A stretch of 64,000 bases of DNA from Arenibacter sp040216555 (lineage in GTDB: Bacteria > Bacteroidota > Bacteroidia > Flavobacteriales > Flavobacteriaceae), in NCBI GenBank assembly GCA_040216555.1, contig JAVJOW010000033.1, forward strand, positions 128,806 to 192,805, in the 5' to 3' direction. Shown piece after piece: positions 1 to 8,324 of this stretch. Within the stretch, counting starts at the first letter, position 1. Each line of letters begins with the position of its first letter. The position numbers and the translations under genes are program-made. Under the pieces are notes generated by a model. That model was not told the DNA's origin, ran no database searches, and saw nothing but the letters and a program-made list of their open reading frames with translations.

Positions 1-222
1 ATTATACTTCTGGACGAGCCCTTTTCATTCATTGCACCAATATATGTGGAGAAATTCAAAGCTCTTTTGAACCAAGTGAAGAAAAGAAGTATTATAATCC
101 TGACCGACCATTTTTACACTGATATTTTAGCCGTAAGCGATACGGTCTATCTTCTTAAGAACGGTTGTTCCAAAAAAATTGAAGACAAGAAAGAGCTCAA
201 GAGGGAAGGGTATATTAATTAG
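1..222 (+). CDS. ABC transporter ATP-binding protein, C-terminal fragment
   Basis: The reading frame is open from the first base and ends in TAG, giving the last 73 residues of an ABC ATPase. Residues 3-8 (LLDEPF) are the Walker B segment, with the catalytic Glu at residue 6. The switch histidine lies in LTDH at residues 34-37. The TDH form resembles LptB and branched-chain amino-acid ATPases, but the Walker A and signature motifs lie outside the window, so the substrate is unknown. The D-loop reads SFIAP, not the common SALD. The gene ends three bases before the convergent ApbE gene. Confidence 0.85.
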   Translation: MILLDEPFSFIAPIYVEKFKALLNQVKKRSIIILTDHFYTDILAVSDTVYLLKNGCSKKIEDKKELKREGYIN

Positions 223-225
223 GAC

Positions 226-1212
226 TCAATTAAATAAGATGCCGCTACTTTTGTGCATTTTGTTGTTACCGTCCACAATTATTGCCTCGGTCCCCTTTAT
301 TTGATTTATCAGTGCCATTCCCGAATCCACACCAAGTACAAAAATAGCCGTGGCCAAAGCATCCGCCCATTCGGCTGTTTTTGAAAAGACCGATACACTA
401 TTTATTCCTGAAATAGGATTTCCGTTACGGGGATCGAGAATATGGGAATATTTCTTTCCGTTAAATGTGATATATTTATCGTAACTCTCGGAAGTAGCTA
501 CTGAAGATTCCAGAACGGGCAGCCACGAAAATATTTTGTCTTTGCTCAGAGGGTTTGCAATGCCGATCAACCACTTTTCTCCAGTAGCCTTGGTACCCCA
601 TGTAGTTAGATCACCGGAAGCATTGATAACCCCCGCACTAACCTGCTTCCCCACTAAAAGCTCTTTGGCCTTATCAGCGGCATAGCCCTTAGCTATGCCT
701 CCTAGACCAATCTTCATCCCTTTCGATTGCAGGAAGACCGTATGCTCTTCCTCATTGAGAATGATTTTTTTATACCCCACCTTACTTACGGATTGTAAAA
801 TTTCGTCCTTCGTAGGCTTATATTTCATGGAACCATCAAACTTCCAGATCTTATCCAACCCGGCAAATGTAATATCAAATGCACCATTGGTTATTTCAGA
901 AATCTGATTTGCCCTTTCAATAAGTTTAAACAGTTCTACACTTACCTTCACCGGTTTTATTCCGGCATTTTTATTGATTTTTGAAGTTTCTGATTCCTCG
1001 TCCCATGAAGATATTAGTTTTTCTATCCTTTTAATTTCAGAAACAGCCTCTTCAATATTTATATAACCTATTTCCTCATTATCCGCCACTACGGTAATAT
1101 CAAATTTATCGCCCATTAAGTTCACCGATCGCTGAACGGTAACATATTTAAGCTCCTGGGCATGGCCAATTAGCACCATACAGCAAATTATAAGAGAAAA
1201 TAAAGCCCTCAC
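226..1212 (-). CDS. apbE: FAD:protein FMN transferase (ApbE family)
   Basis: The 328-residue protein has an N-terminal signal peptide ending near GHAQ, so it acts in the periplasm. ApbE enzymes move FMN from FAD onto Thr or Ser of partner redox proteins. Family landmarks are the glycine-rich GLGGIAKGYAADK segment near residue 170, NASGD near 197, and HILDPRNGNP near 257. The start is GTG and overlaps the stop of a small upstream frame by four bases (GTGA). A Rieske protein is encoded just upstream on the same strand, so both may serve an extracytoplasmic electron chain. No flavinylation target was recognised nearby. Confidence 0.93.
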   Translation of the reverse strand: MRALFSLIICCMVLIGHAQELKYVTVQRSVNLMGDKFDITVVADNEEIGYINIEEAVSEIKRIEKLISSWDEESETSKINKNAGIKPVKVSVELFKLIERANQISEITNGAFDITFAGLDKIWKFDGSMKYKPTKDEILQSVSKVGYKKIILNEEEHTVFLQSKGMKIGLGGIAKGYAADKAKELLVGKQVSAGVINASGDLTTWGTKATGEKWLIGIANPLSKDKIFSWLPVLESSVATSESYDKYITFNGKKYSHILDPRNGNPISGINSVSVFSKTAEWADALATAIFVLGVDSGMALINQIKGTEAIIVDGNNKMHKSSGILFN

Positions 1213-1436
1213 CCTAGAACAAAATTAAAAATGGAACTTTTTTTCTTTTTTTCCAGAATAAGTGTATTGTCATTGCAGAGCTCAGATCCACTCAGGGCAA
1301 ACCAAAAAACATTAACCGAAACGGCACTACTTGACGCGAGAATTTTGAACGACTTCCCAATGTAAAGAGATTGCAAAGGAAATGGCCATAAGACATAAAA
1401 TAAGAGTCCGAACAATGATTCTAAGGAAAATCCCAT
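1209..1436 (-). CDS. possible small protein between Rieske and apbE genes
   Basis: This is a 75-residue frame from ATG to a TGA that overlaps the apbE GTG start by four bases. The N-terminal 30 residues are hydrophobic; the rest has no recognised motif and includes a lysine run (KKKK) encoded by an A-tract. Its place in the gap between two same-strand genes and its start-stop overlap fit a coupled gene. However, composition and lack of similarity to a known family also fit chance. It is listed only as a candidate. Confidence 0.25.
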   Translation of the reverse strand: MGFSLESLFGLLFYVLWPFPLQSLYIGKSFKILASSSAVSVNVFWFALSGSELCNDNTLILEKKKKSSIFNFVLG

Positions 1437-1464
1437 TTAAGCAAGTAGGTTAAAAAAAAATTGA

Positions 1465-1908
1465 TTACTCAAAAACACGCAGGATCTGCCCGTCCAACTC
1501 CGTTTTAAATATTTTCAGGGGCTTTGAAACATCATTACCAATTTGATTTAAAGGGGTGCCGGTCTGACTAAAGGTGGAACCATGGGTGGAACACTTGAAA
1601 TAGCCTCCATTATCCGTTTTAAAACTTATCCCATCGGTCTGTTGATGACTGCAGACTTGACTTGCTGCCACAAAATCACCCTCCAAGTTTTTTACAACGA
1701 CCACATAATTCTTAATTATGAAATCTCCTTTGTTTTGCAATTTGGCTCCTTCTGCGGAATTTAAATCAATGGTAAAATCCACCCCTGTTGGTACGGGTTT
1801 AGGATCTATAACTTCATCGCTATCCGATGAACAACCATGTAAGCAGGGAAAAGTAAGGGCAAATGCTGCTCCGGTACCTAAAGTCCTTAAAAACTGCTTT
1901 CTTTCCAT
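1465..1908 (-). CDS. Rieske (2Fe-2S) lipoprotein
   Basis: This 147-residue protein starts MERKQF and carries a lipobox LHGC (Cys26), so it is probably lipid-anchored. The Rieske cluster ligands are Cys86-x-His88 and Cys106-x2-His109, the usual C-x-H and C-x2-H pair. The protein is a short, single-domain ferredoxin-like Rieske without an oxygenase catalytic domain, so it is likely an electron carrier. It lies between the AIR synthase gene (49-base gap) and the small frame/apbE, all on the same strand. Its redox partner is not visible; the link with ApbE is inferred from position. Confidence 0.9.
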   Translation of the reverse strand: MERKQFLRTLGTGAAFALTFPCLHGCSSDSDEVIDPKPVPTGVDFTIDLNSAEGAKLQNKGDFIIKNYVVVVKNLEGDFVAASQVCSHQQTDGISFKTDNGGYFKCSTHGSTFSQTGTPLNQIGNDVSKPLKIFKTELDGQILRVFE

Positions 1909-1957
1909 AACGTAATTTCTTTATAAAACAACGTAGGAAAAAGGGTATTCGTATACC

Positions 1958-3136
1958 TTAATACACAAAGGTGCCAAACTCGCTTTTAATTGTGAGCTTT
2001 TTAACAGAATTCTCTTCCACTCTACCTACAATTTGGGCCGAAACCCCAAAGCTTTCCGAAATGGCAATAAGGTCTTTGGCAATTGAAGGATTTACGTACA
2101 ATTCCAATCTATGTCCGCAATTAAAAACTTGGTACATTTCCTTCCAGTCGGTCCCCGATTGTTCTTGAATTAATTTGAACAAAGGAGGAATGGGAAACAG
2201 GTTGTCCTTAACAATATGGAGCCTATCTATAAAATGTAGAATTTTGGTCTGTGCACCTCCGCTACAGTGTACCATTCCATGTATATCGTTAGCGCTGTAT
2301 TTACCTAGAATTTTTTTAACAATGGGCGCATAGGTACGGGTTGGGGATAACACCAATTTTCCCGCATCCAAAGGGGCGTTCGGAACCTTATCCGTCAACT
2401 TCACATTACCGGAATACACCAGATCTTCGGGCACTGCCGCATCGTAGCTTTCCGGGTATTTTTCCGCCAAGTATTTTGCAAAAACGTCATGCCTGGCAGA
2501 GGTAAGTCCGTTGCTCCCCATACCGCCATTATATTCCTTTTCGTAGCTGGCCTTTCCAGAAGAGGATAAGCCAACAATTACATCTCCAGCTTCAATATTG
2601 GCATTATTGATCACTTCACTCCTTTTCAATCTTGCCGTTACTGTGGAATCCACTATAATGGTGCGTACCAAATCCCCTACATCTGCCGTTTCCCCTCCGG
2701 TTGACCTTATCGTGATTCCATGTTTTTCCAAATCCTCGATCAACTCTTCCGTACCATTGATTATGGCGGATATAACCTCTCCAGGAATTAAATTCTTGTT
2801 TCTTCCTATAGTAGAGGACAACATAATATTATCCGTAGCCCCAACACAAATAAGATCGTCCACATTCATGATAAGGGCATCTTGAGCTATTCCTTTCCAT
2901 ACGGAAATATCACCTGTCTCTTTCCAATACATATAGGCCAAGGAGGATTTAGTACCGGCGCCATCGGCGTGCATCACCAAACAGTACTCATCATCATTGG
3001 TGAGGTAATCGGGCACAATTTTGCAAAAGGCCTGAGGAAACAAGCCCTTATCAATATTTTTTATGGCATTGTGCACGTCTTCCTTGGAAGCAGAAACCCC
3101 TCTTTGATCGTATCTTTTGCTATTTGATGAGCTCAT
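1958..3136 (-). CDS. PurM-like AIR synthase (phosphoribosylformylglycinamidine cyclo-ligase)
   Basis: The 392-residue protein belongs to the PurM/PurL ATP-grasp-like superfamily. AIR synthase closes formylglycinamidine ribonucleotide to aminoimidazole ribonucleotide in purine synthesis. Supporting segments are YDQRGVSASKEDV at the start, HADGAGTKSS near residue 57, and the STGGETADVGDLVR segment near residue 144. It is longer than the classical PurM (about 345 residues), as is usual for Bacteroidetes homologues. Start ATG at 3136 sits 16 bases from a TATTTTTG box on the minus strand. It is transcribed toward the Rieske gene and may share its transcript. Confidence 0.88.
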   Translation of the reverse strand: MSSSNSKRYDQRGVSASKEDVHNAIKNIDKGLFPQAFCKIVPDYLTNDDEYCLVMHADGAGTKSSLAYMYWKETGDISVWKGIAQDALIMNVDDLICVGATDNIMLSSTIGRNKNLIPGEVISAIINGTEELIEDLEKHGITIRSTGGETADVGDLVRTIIVDSTVTARLKRSEVINNANIEAGDVIVGLSSSGKASYEKEYNGGMGSNGLTSARHDVFAKYLAEKYPESYDAAVPEDLVYSGNVKLTDKVPNAPLDAGKLVLSPTRTYAPIVKKILGKYSANDIHGMVHCSGGAQTKILHFIDRLHIVKDNLFPIPPLFKLIQEQSGTDWKEMYQVFNCGHRLELYVNPSIAKDLIAISESFGVSAQIVGRVEENSVKKLTIKSEFGTFVY

Positions 3137-3152
3137 GAATAAAAGTTTGCGA

Positions 3153-3160
3153 CAAAAATA
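3153..3160 (-). promoter_or_regulatory. sigma-A -7 box for AIR synthase gene
   Basis: On the minus strand this reads TATTTTTG, an exact match to the Bacteroidetes -7 consensus TAnnTTTG, 16 bases before the ATG at 3136. No clear -33 TTG was identified. Confidence 0.6.
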
Positions 3161-3171
3161 GGAGAATCCAC

Positions 3172-3199
3172 AAAAAAAAGCCCACTAATTGTAGGCTTT
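3172..3199 (-). terminator. terminator of glnN
   Basis: On the minus strand the arms AAAGCCTAC and GTGGGCTTT (one mismatch) enclose a 5-base loop and are followed by an eight-U tract. It lies about 30 bases after the glnN stop. Confidence 0.75.
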
Positions 3200-3226
3200 T
3201 AATACAATAATATCTAAATGTCCAAT

Positions 3227-5413
3227 TTATTTAATAAACAATAGTTCCCTATATTTGGTTAGTGGCCAATATTCGTCGCCTACCAATTGCTCCAATTTAT
3301 CGCAATGGTACCTTATTTCATCGAAATAAGGACGTACACTATCGCAATAAGCAATGGCTTTTTTGTTGATGTCCGTCATATTGTTGGCTTTCTTTCTTTC
3401 GTCAACCATAGCATCGGTCTTAATTTTTATGGCGCGGATATGCTCGGAAATTCGCTCTACAATATCCAACTGACTTTCCGACATTTTTTTATGGGCTGCA
3501 CCGTAAATTTCTTTTAGACCTACCACATTTTTTATCAATTTATTCTGATACTCCACTGCAGCAGGAATAATATAGCTGTAAGCAAGCTCATTGAATACCC
3601 TACCTTCAATTTGAATATGAAGAATATATTCTTCCAACTCCACTTCTTGTCGAACCCTTACCTCAATTTCGCTCATGACATTCATGGACTTGAACAGTGC
3701 CAAACTTTCTTTGGAGGTAAGTATCTGCAACGCCTGGGGTGTATTCTTGTTATTGCTCAAGCCGCGGGATTTGGCCTCATTTTCCCAAACCTCGCTATAA
3801 CCATCGCCCTCAAACCTAATTCTTTTGGAGGTTTTTATATATTCCCTAAGGACATTAAAAATTGCCTCATCCTTTTTAAGACCTTTCTTATCCACTAGTT
3901 GATCTACCTCCTTTTTAAAGGCCATAAGTTGCTTGGCCACAATGGTATTTAGTACCGTCATAGGCTTGGCACAATTGGTTTTGGAACCCACCCCACGCAT
4001 CTCGAACTTGTTTCCTGTAAATGCAAAAGGCGAGGTGCGGTTACGATCGGTATTGTCCAGAAGAATTTCCGGAATCTTGCCTACCACGTTCAATTTTAAT
4101 TCGGTCTTTTCTTCAGGGGACAATTTCCCCTTGGTCACCCCTTCAAGTTCATTTAAAACTTCATTCAGCTGTTCCCCTATAAAAATCGACAAGATAGCAG
4201 GAGGCGCCTCATTGGCACCCAATCTATGGTCGTTTCCTGCAGAAGCAATGGAAGAACGCAATAATTCCTCATAATTATCCACAGCCTTTATAGTATTTAC
4301 GAAAAAAGTTAAGAACTGAAGGTTTTTCATGGGGGTAGACCCAGGACTAAGCAAATTAACACCGGTATCCGTAGACAAAGACCAATTGTTATGCTTGCCG
4401 GACCCATTTATACCCCTAAAAGGTTTTTCATGAAAGAGTACTTTAAAAAAATGCTTATCAGCTATCTTTTCCATAACATCCATGAGCAGTAGATTGTGAT
4501 CTACGGCCAGATTCGTTTCTTCAAAGATTGGAGCTAACTCAAATTGATTAGGGGCTACTTCATTGTGTCTGGTTTTTACCGGAATTCCCAATTTGGTACA
4601 TTCCCTTTCCAGATCTTTCATGAAATTCAAAACGCGATTTGGAATAACCCCAAAGTAGTGATCGTCCAATTGTTGCCCTTTTGCAGCAGATTGGCCTATT
4701 AAAGTGCGGCCTGCCAAGCTAATATCTGGTCGGGAAAAGGCCAATGACTTATCTATTAAGAAATACTCCTGCTCCCAGCCTAAGGTGGCGTATACTTTGG
4801 TAACATTTTTATCAAAGAATTTAGCTACGGCAGTAGCGGCTTCATCCATGGCATTCAATGCCCTTAATAGCGGAGCCTTATTATCCAAGGCTTCCCCGGT
4901 ATATGCCACAAAAACTGTTGGTATACATAGGGTGGTGTCGTAAAGAAATGCCGGAGACGTTGGATCCCAGGCCGTGTAGCCCCTGGCCTCAAAAGTATTT
5001 CGTATTCCGCCGTTTGGAAAACTGGAGGCATCCGATTCCTGCTGCACCAACTGGCCACCACCGAACTTTTCCATCACCCTTCCTTCGGGCGAAAAATCAA
5101 AAAAAGCATCGTGTTTTTCAGCAGTGGTTCCTGTTAGTGGTTGAAACCAATGGGTGTAATGGGTTGCTCCCATGGATATAGCCCATGTCTTCATCCCTTC
5201 CGCCACCTGATCAGCAACTTTTCTGTCTATTTTAACACCGGATACCACGGCCGCCTTTACCCTGTCATAAGCATCCTTGGTCAAGTATTGCAGCATACGT
5301 TCCTCATTGAACACGTTCATTCCAAAATACTCCGAACGTCTTCCAGAGTCTTCCACAACTATTTCAATTCTAGTATGACTGCTTTTTATGGCCTTAAATC
5401 TTTGATTTGACAT
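3227..5413 (-). CDS. glnN: glutamine synthetase type III
   Basis: This enzyme makes glutamine from glutamate, ammonia and ATP in the cytoplasm. The chosen start MSNQRFKAIKSS gives 728 residues, the usual GSIII size. The open frame runs 39 codons further upstream, but that stretch is AT-rich intergenic DNA, and a TATTTTTG promoter box lies inside it at 5429-5436. Recognisable family segments include GWEQEYFLID, KTRHNEVAPNQFELAP, GINGSGKHNNWSLS and NRTSPFAFTGNKFE. The gene is divergent from a type II glutamine synthetase gene across a 197-base region that holds an inverted repeat, suggesting joint nitrogen control. A terminator follows at 3172-3199. Confidence 0.96.
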   Translation of the reverse strand: MSNQRFKAIKSSHTRIEIVVEDSGRRSEYFGMNVFNEERMLQYLTKDAYDRVKAAVVSGVKIDRKVADQVAEGMKTWAISMGATHYTHWFQPLTGTTAEKHDAFFDFSPEGRVMEKFGGGQLVQQESDASSFPNGGIRNTFEARGYTAWDPTSPAFLYDTTLCIPTVFVAYTGEALDNKAPLLRALNAMDEAATAVAKFFDKNVTKVYATLGWEQEYFLIDKSLAFSRPDISLAGRTLIGQSAAKGQQLDDHYFGVIPNRVLNFMKDLERECTKLGIPVKTRHNEVAPNQFELAPIFEETNLAVDHNLLLMDVMEKIADKHFFKVLFHEKPFRGINGSGKHNNWSLSTDTGVNLLSPGSTPMKNLQFLTFFVNTIKAVDNYEELLRSSIASAGNDHRLGANEAPPAILSIFIGEQLNEVLNELEGVTKGKLSPEEKTELKLNVVGKIPEILLDNTDRNRTSPFAFTGNKFEMRGVGSKTNCAKPMTVLNTIVAKQLMAFKKEVDQLVDKKGLKKDEAIFNVLREYIKTSKRIRFEGDGYSEVWENEAKSRGLSNNKNTPQALQILTSKESLALFKSMNVMSEIEVRVRQEVELEEYILHIQIEGRVFNELAYSYIIPAAVEYQNKLIKNVVGLKEIYGAAHKKMSESQLDIVERISEHIRAIKIKTDAMVDERKKANNMTDINKKAIAYCDSVRPYFDEIRYHCDKLEQLVGDEYWPLTKYRELLFIK

Positions 5414-5428
5414 AAATTCTTTTTTTGA

Positions 5429-5436
5429 CAAAAATA
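5429..5436 (-). promoter_or_regulatory. sigma-A -7 box for glnN
   Basis: The minus strand reads TATTTTTG, an exact TAnnTTTG match 15 bases before the chosen glnN ATG. It supports the start at 5413, not the longer frame that begins at 5530. Confidence 0.6.
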
Positions 5437-5481
5437 ACAATTCATTAAAATAATCCACATAAAATACATATTTAATAATAT

Positions 5482-5501
5482 ACCCCCTAAAAAATAGGGG
5501 T
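5482..5501. promoter_or_regulatory. inverted repeat between the two glutamine synthetase genes
   Basis: ACCCC (5482-5486) and GGGGT (5497-5501) flank an A-rich centre; with TA/TA next to the arms the dyad is almost complete. In this AT-rich divergent region the two GC blocks stand out. It could be an operator serving both genes; no binding protein is known from the sequence. Confidence 0.4.
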
Positions 5502-5568
5502 CTCCAAAAAAATATCAACATTATTATCATTTAACCCACTAATAAATGGCATATATGATGGAAATTAT

Positions 5569-5576
5569 TATTTTTG
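5569..5576 (+). promoter_or_regulatory. sigma-A -7 box for type II glutamine synthetase gene
   Basis: TATTTTTG, an exact TAnnTTTG match, 34 bases before the ATG at 5611. Confidence 0.6.
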
Positions 5577-5610
5577 TCTGCGTTAATAATAAAAATCAAC
5601 AATACATATT

Positions 5611-6624
5611 ATGAGCAAGTCTAAATTAGAATACATTTGGTTGGACGGGTACGAGCCCACACAAAACATGAGGAGTAAAACTAAGGTTGAGGAAAACTTC
5701 AGTGGTAAATTGGAAGATTGCCCAATCTGGTCTTTTGATGGAAGTTCAACCCGCCAGGCCGAAGGAGGATCTTCTGACTGTGTGTTAAAGCCGGTAGCAA
5801 TTTATCCCGACCCGCATCGTGTTAACGGTTATTTAGTAATGACCGAGGTAATGAATCCTGATGGTACCCCACACGTGTCTAACGGTAGGGCTACAATTGA
5901 AGATGAAGACAATGATTTCTGGTTTGGATTTGAGCAAGAATATTTCATTATGGATACTAGAACAGAACTTCCTTTAGGTTTCCCTAGGGGTGGGTATCCA
6001 AAACCTCAAGGTATGTACTACTGTTCTGTTGGTGGTCTAAACACTCATGGACGTGACTTGGTAGAAGAGCATGCAGATGCTTGTATCGCTGCCGGTCTAA
6101 ACTTTGAAGGAATTAACCAAGAAGTTGCCTGTGGACAGTGGGAATTCCAATTATTCGCCAAAGGTGCTAAAAAAGCTGGTGATGAAATTTGGGTTGCAAG
6201 ATATTTATTGGACAGACTGACCGAAAAACATGGTTACTATATTGAATACCACCCAAAACCGCTTGGTGATACCGATTGGAACGGTTCAGGAATGCACGCC
6301 AACTTTTCTAACACTACTCTAAGAACTTGTGGTTCAAGAGAAGTTTACGAGAAAATATGTGAGGCCTTCCGTCCAGTTGTAAAAGAGCATATTGCAGTTT
6401 ACGGAGAGTTCAACGAACAACGTTTAACTGGAAGACACGAAACAGCTTCTATCCATGACTTTAGCTATGGTATTTCCGATAGGGGTGCCTCTATTAGAAT
6501 TCCGATCATTACAGTTCAAAAAGGCTGGAAAGGTTGGTTGGAAGATAGAAGACCAGCTTCCAACGGTGATCCTTACAAAATAGCAGGTAGAATCGTTAAA
6601 ACAGTTAAATCCGTTAAAATATAA
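5611..6624 (+). CDS. glnA: glutamine synthetase type II (eukaryote-like)
   Basis: This 337-residue protein is the compact GSII type known from eukaryotes and some bacteria. It has the beta-grasp N-terminal part (YIWLDGY, IWSFDGSSTRQAEG) and the catalytic part with FGFEQEYF near residue 108, NQEVACGQWEFQ near 170, GSGMHANFS near 226, and the RHETASIHDFSYG block near 274. It makes glutamine in the cytoplasm. It is divergent from glnN, so the organism carries two unrelated glutamine synthetase types side by side. Codon use looks more regular and expression-optimised than in neighbours. A terminator follows directly. Confidence 0.95.
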   Translation: MSKSKLEYIWLDGYEPTQNMRSKTKVEENFSGKLEDCPIWSFDGSSTRQAEGGSSDCVLKPVAIYPDPHRVNGYLVMTEVMNPDGTPHVSNGRATIEDEDNDFWFGFEQEYFIMDTRTELPLGFPRGGYPKPQGMYYCSVGGLNTHGRDLVEEHADACIAAGLNFEGINQEVACGQWEFQLFAKGAKKAGDEIWVARYLLDRLTEKHGYYIEYHPKPLGDTDWNGSGMHANFSNTTLRTCGSREVYEKICEAFRPVVKEHIAVYGEFNEQRLTGRHETASIHDFSYGISDRGASIRIPIITVQKGWKGWLEDRRPASNGDPYKIAGRIVKTVKSVKI

Positions 6625-6658
6625 AGAGTTAAAAAATAATTGTTGATTATTTTTACCG

Positions 6659-6692
6659 ACCGTTCCTTTTGAGAAAGAGGGGCGGTTTTTTT
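6659..6692 (+). terminator. terminator of type II glutamine synthetase gene
   Basis: ACCG (6659-6662) pairs with CGGT (6683-6686), extended by a CCTTTT/AAAGAGG inner pairing, and is followed by a run of T. Confidence 0.7.
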
Positions 6693-6699
6693 ATACGTT

Positions 6700-8307
6700 T
6701 TATTTTATAATGGCTCCTTCATTACGCAGTGGCGTGTTCATCCAAAAATCACTGTAATTATAAGGTTTAACAATGGGTTGATCCTGAAATATGGGCCAAT
6801 TTTTGTCCATATAAAGATGCTTGCCCGGATATTGCCCAACCGGTTTTCGTTGCTGTACAAAAAATTCCCTGAATTGCATTAAGGAATAGGTTTCGGAGTA
6901 ATCCAACTTATTCCCATCCATATCTATAATATTATCCATTACTACACGAAAATCATCCTTACCAATATCTCCCGGATCAGCGTAAAAAATTTCCAAGGCC
7001 TGGTCTCCAAGGCCCATCTTAGGATACAACTGTACGGTTGCACTGTCTTTAAGAACTATCTTCTCTATGTCAACACCTTTACCTTTATAACTAATATTAT
7101 AATTTTTATCCTTAAGTACCTTAAAATGCAAGGGCACTCTATTAAATATAATTTCAAATAGCTTTTTTTCAAAGTCTACGAACACGTTCTTGACAGTAAA
7201 GACCGGTGGTACTTTTACCTCAAATTTATTACTAAAGGAAATATAACTGGGAAACATTATATTGTCCTCCTTCTTGTATCCCACTACTGTGCGATAAAGT
7301 AACCTATCCTCGATTTTTTTACTGGTCTTGCTTATTTTCCTAGTTCCCAACAAAGCGTCATAAGTTGCGTATTCCAATTTAACGATTTCAAAATTATCCT
7401 TGGAAATATAAATCTTTCCCCGGGCCATAATCTTTCTGTTGTGCTTATAAATATCTATTACATACAGTGGCATTCCGTCCAAGAAGGTATCTTCCTGAAT
7501 GGAAAAATCATGGTTCTTTATAAAATCCGTATCCAAATGGTCAATGTAGGAATAAGAGTAGGTGTTATAATTCCTGATAGCATCCATGATACGCAGTATT
7601 ACAAACTCATTGCCCCCGTAACTATTTAAATAGGCTTTAGGAATGGTCTTGGTCTTGTATTCGCCATAATCATATAGCCTCTCACTTAAGGAATCCGTTG
7701 GAAAGTTGGCATTTCTGGAGTATTCGTATATCCTTATATTGGTATCTTCATAATCCAAAGTCCCGAAACCCTTATCAAAAACCTCAACAATTGCCTCATT
7801 CAAATTGGTATAACCTCCAGATTTCCATTGGTAATCCCTATAGTAGCCAACATAAGACTGTGGATTAAAGGGATAATTTAGAGGGATTTTTTCTATGGCC
7901 TTCGAAATAATCTCTTCCGCAGTAACAGGCCTATCATTGTCATTTCTGCCTCTTCGCCTTTTCTTGGACGCGCTCAAGGTAACCTCATCCAATTGGATAA
8001 GCATAGGTCTTAAATATATCTGATTAATTTGATCCGTTAATAACTCGCCAATTACAATTTCCTTGGAATCATACCCCATGGAGGTGATCTGCAAAGTATC
8101 ATTAAGCTCCCGAAACTTGATAGGTATCCTAAAACTACCGTCATTATTGGAAATAACCCCCACAGCCCTATTCTTGACCCGTATGCTTGCAAAAGGTATT
8201 GGCTCTATGTTTTCCGAATCAATCAACATTCCACTTATAAATTCGCTTTCTTGGCCCTGAACAATGGTACAAAACAAAATTAAGAAGGCTATAAGGTTGA
8301 CTCTCAT
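6700..8307 (-). CDS. secreted protein with carboxypeptidase-like regulatory domain
   Basis: The 535-residue protein has a signal peptide ending near VQGQ. Residues 22-105 form a carboxypeptidase regulatory-like beta-sandwich (GMLIDSENIEPIPFASI, then NNDGSFRI, ITSMGY), the domain found at the N-terminus of many Bacteroidetes outer-membrane proteins. A short basic linker (KKRRRGR) follows, then about 400 residues of beta-rich sequence with no catalytic motif I can name. There is no TonB-type barrel. It probably sits at the outer membrane. The gene begins 17 bases after the antiporter gene on the same strand, so the two likely share a transcript. Function is unknown. Confidence 0.8.
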   Translation of the reverse strand: MRVNLIAFLILFCTIVQGQESEFISGMLIDSENIEPIPFASIRVKNRAVGVISNNDGSFRIPIKFRELNDTLQITSMGYDSKEIVIGELLTDQINQIYLRPMLIQLDEVTLSASKKRRRGRNDNDRPVTAEEIISKAIEKIPLNYPFNPQSYVGYYRDYQWKSGGYTNLNEAIVEVFDKGFGTLDYEDTNIRIYEYSRNANFPTDSLSERLYDYGEYKTKTIPKAYLNSYGGNEFVILRIMDAIRNYNTYSYSYIDHLDTDFIKNHDFSIQEDTFLDGMPLYVIDIYKHNRKIMARGKIYISKDNFEIVKLEYATYDALLGTRKISKTSKKIEDRLLYRTVVGYKKEDNIMFPSYISFSNKFEVKVPPVFTVKNVFVDFEKKLFEIIFNRVPLHFKVLKDKNYNISYKGKGVDIEKIVLKDSATVQLYPKMGLGDQALEIFYADPGDIGKDDFRVVMDNIIDMDGNKLDYSETYSLMQFREFFVQQRKPVGQYPGKHLYMDKNWPIFQDQPIVKPYNYSDFWMNTPLRNEGAIIK

Positions 8308-8324
8308 TACCTAATTACTGTCTT

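Noticed and set aside
5414..5530. Upstream in-frame extension of glnN by 39 codons
   Set aside because: AT-rich, lies in the divergent promoter region, contains the -7 box; GSIII proteins start at MSNQRFK-like residues.
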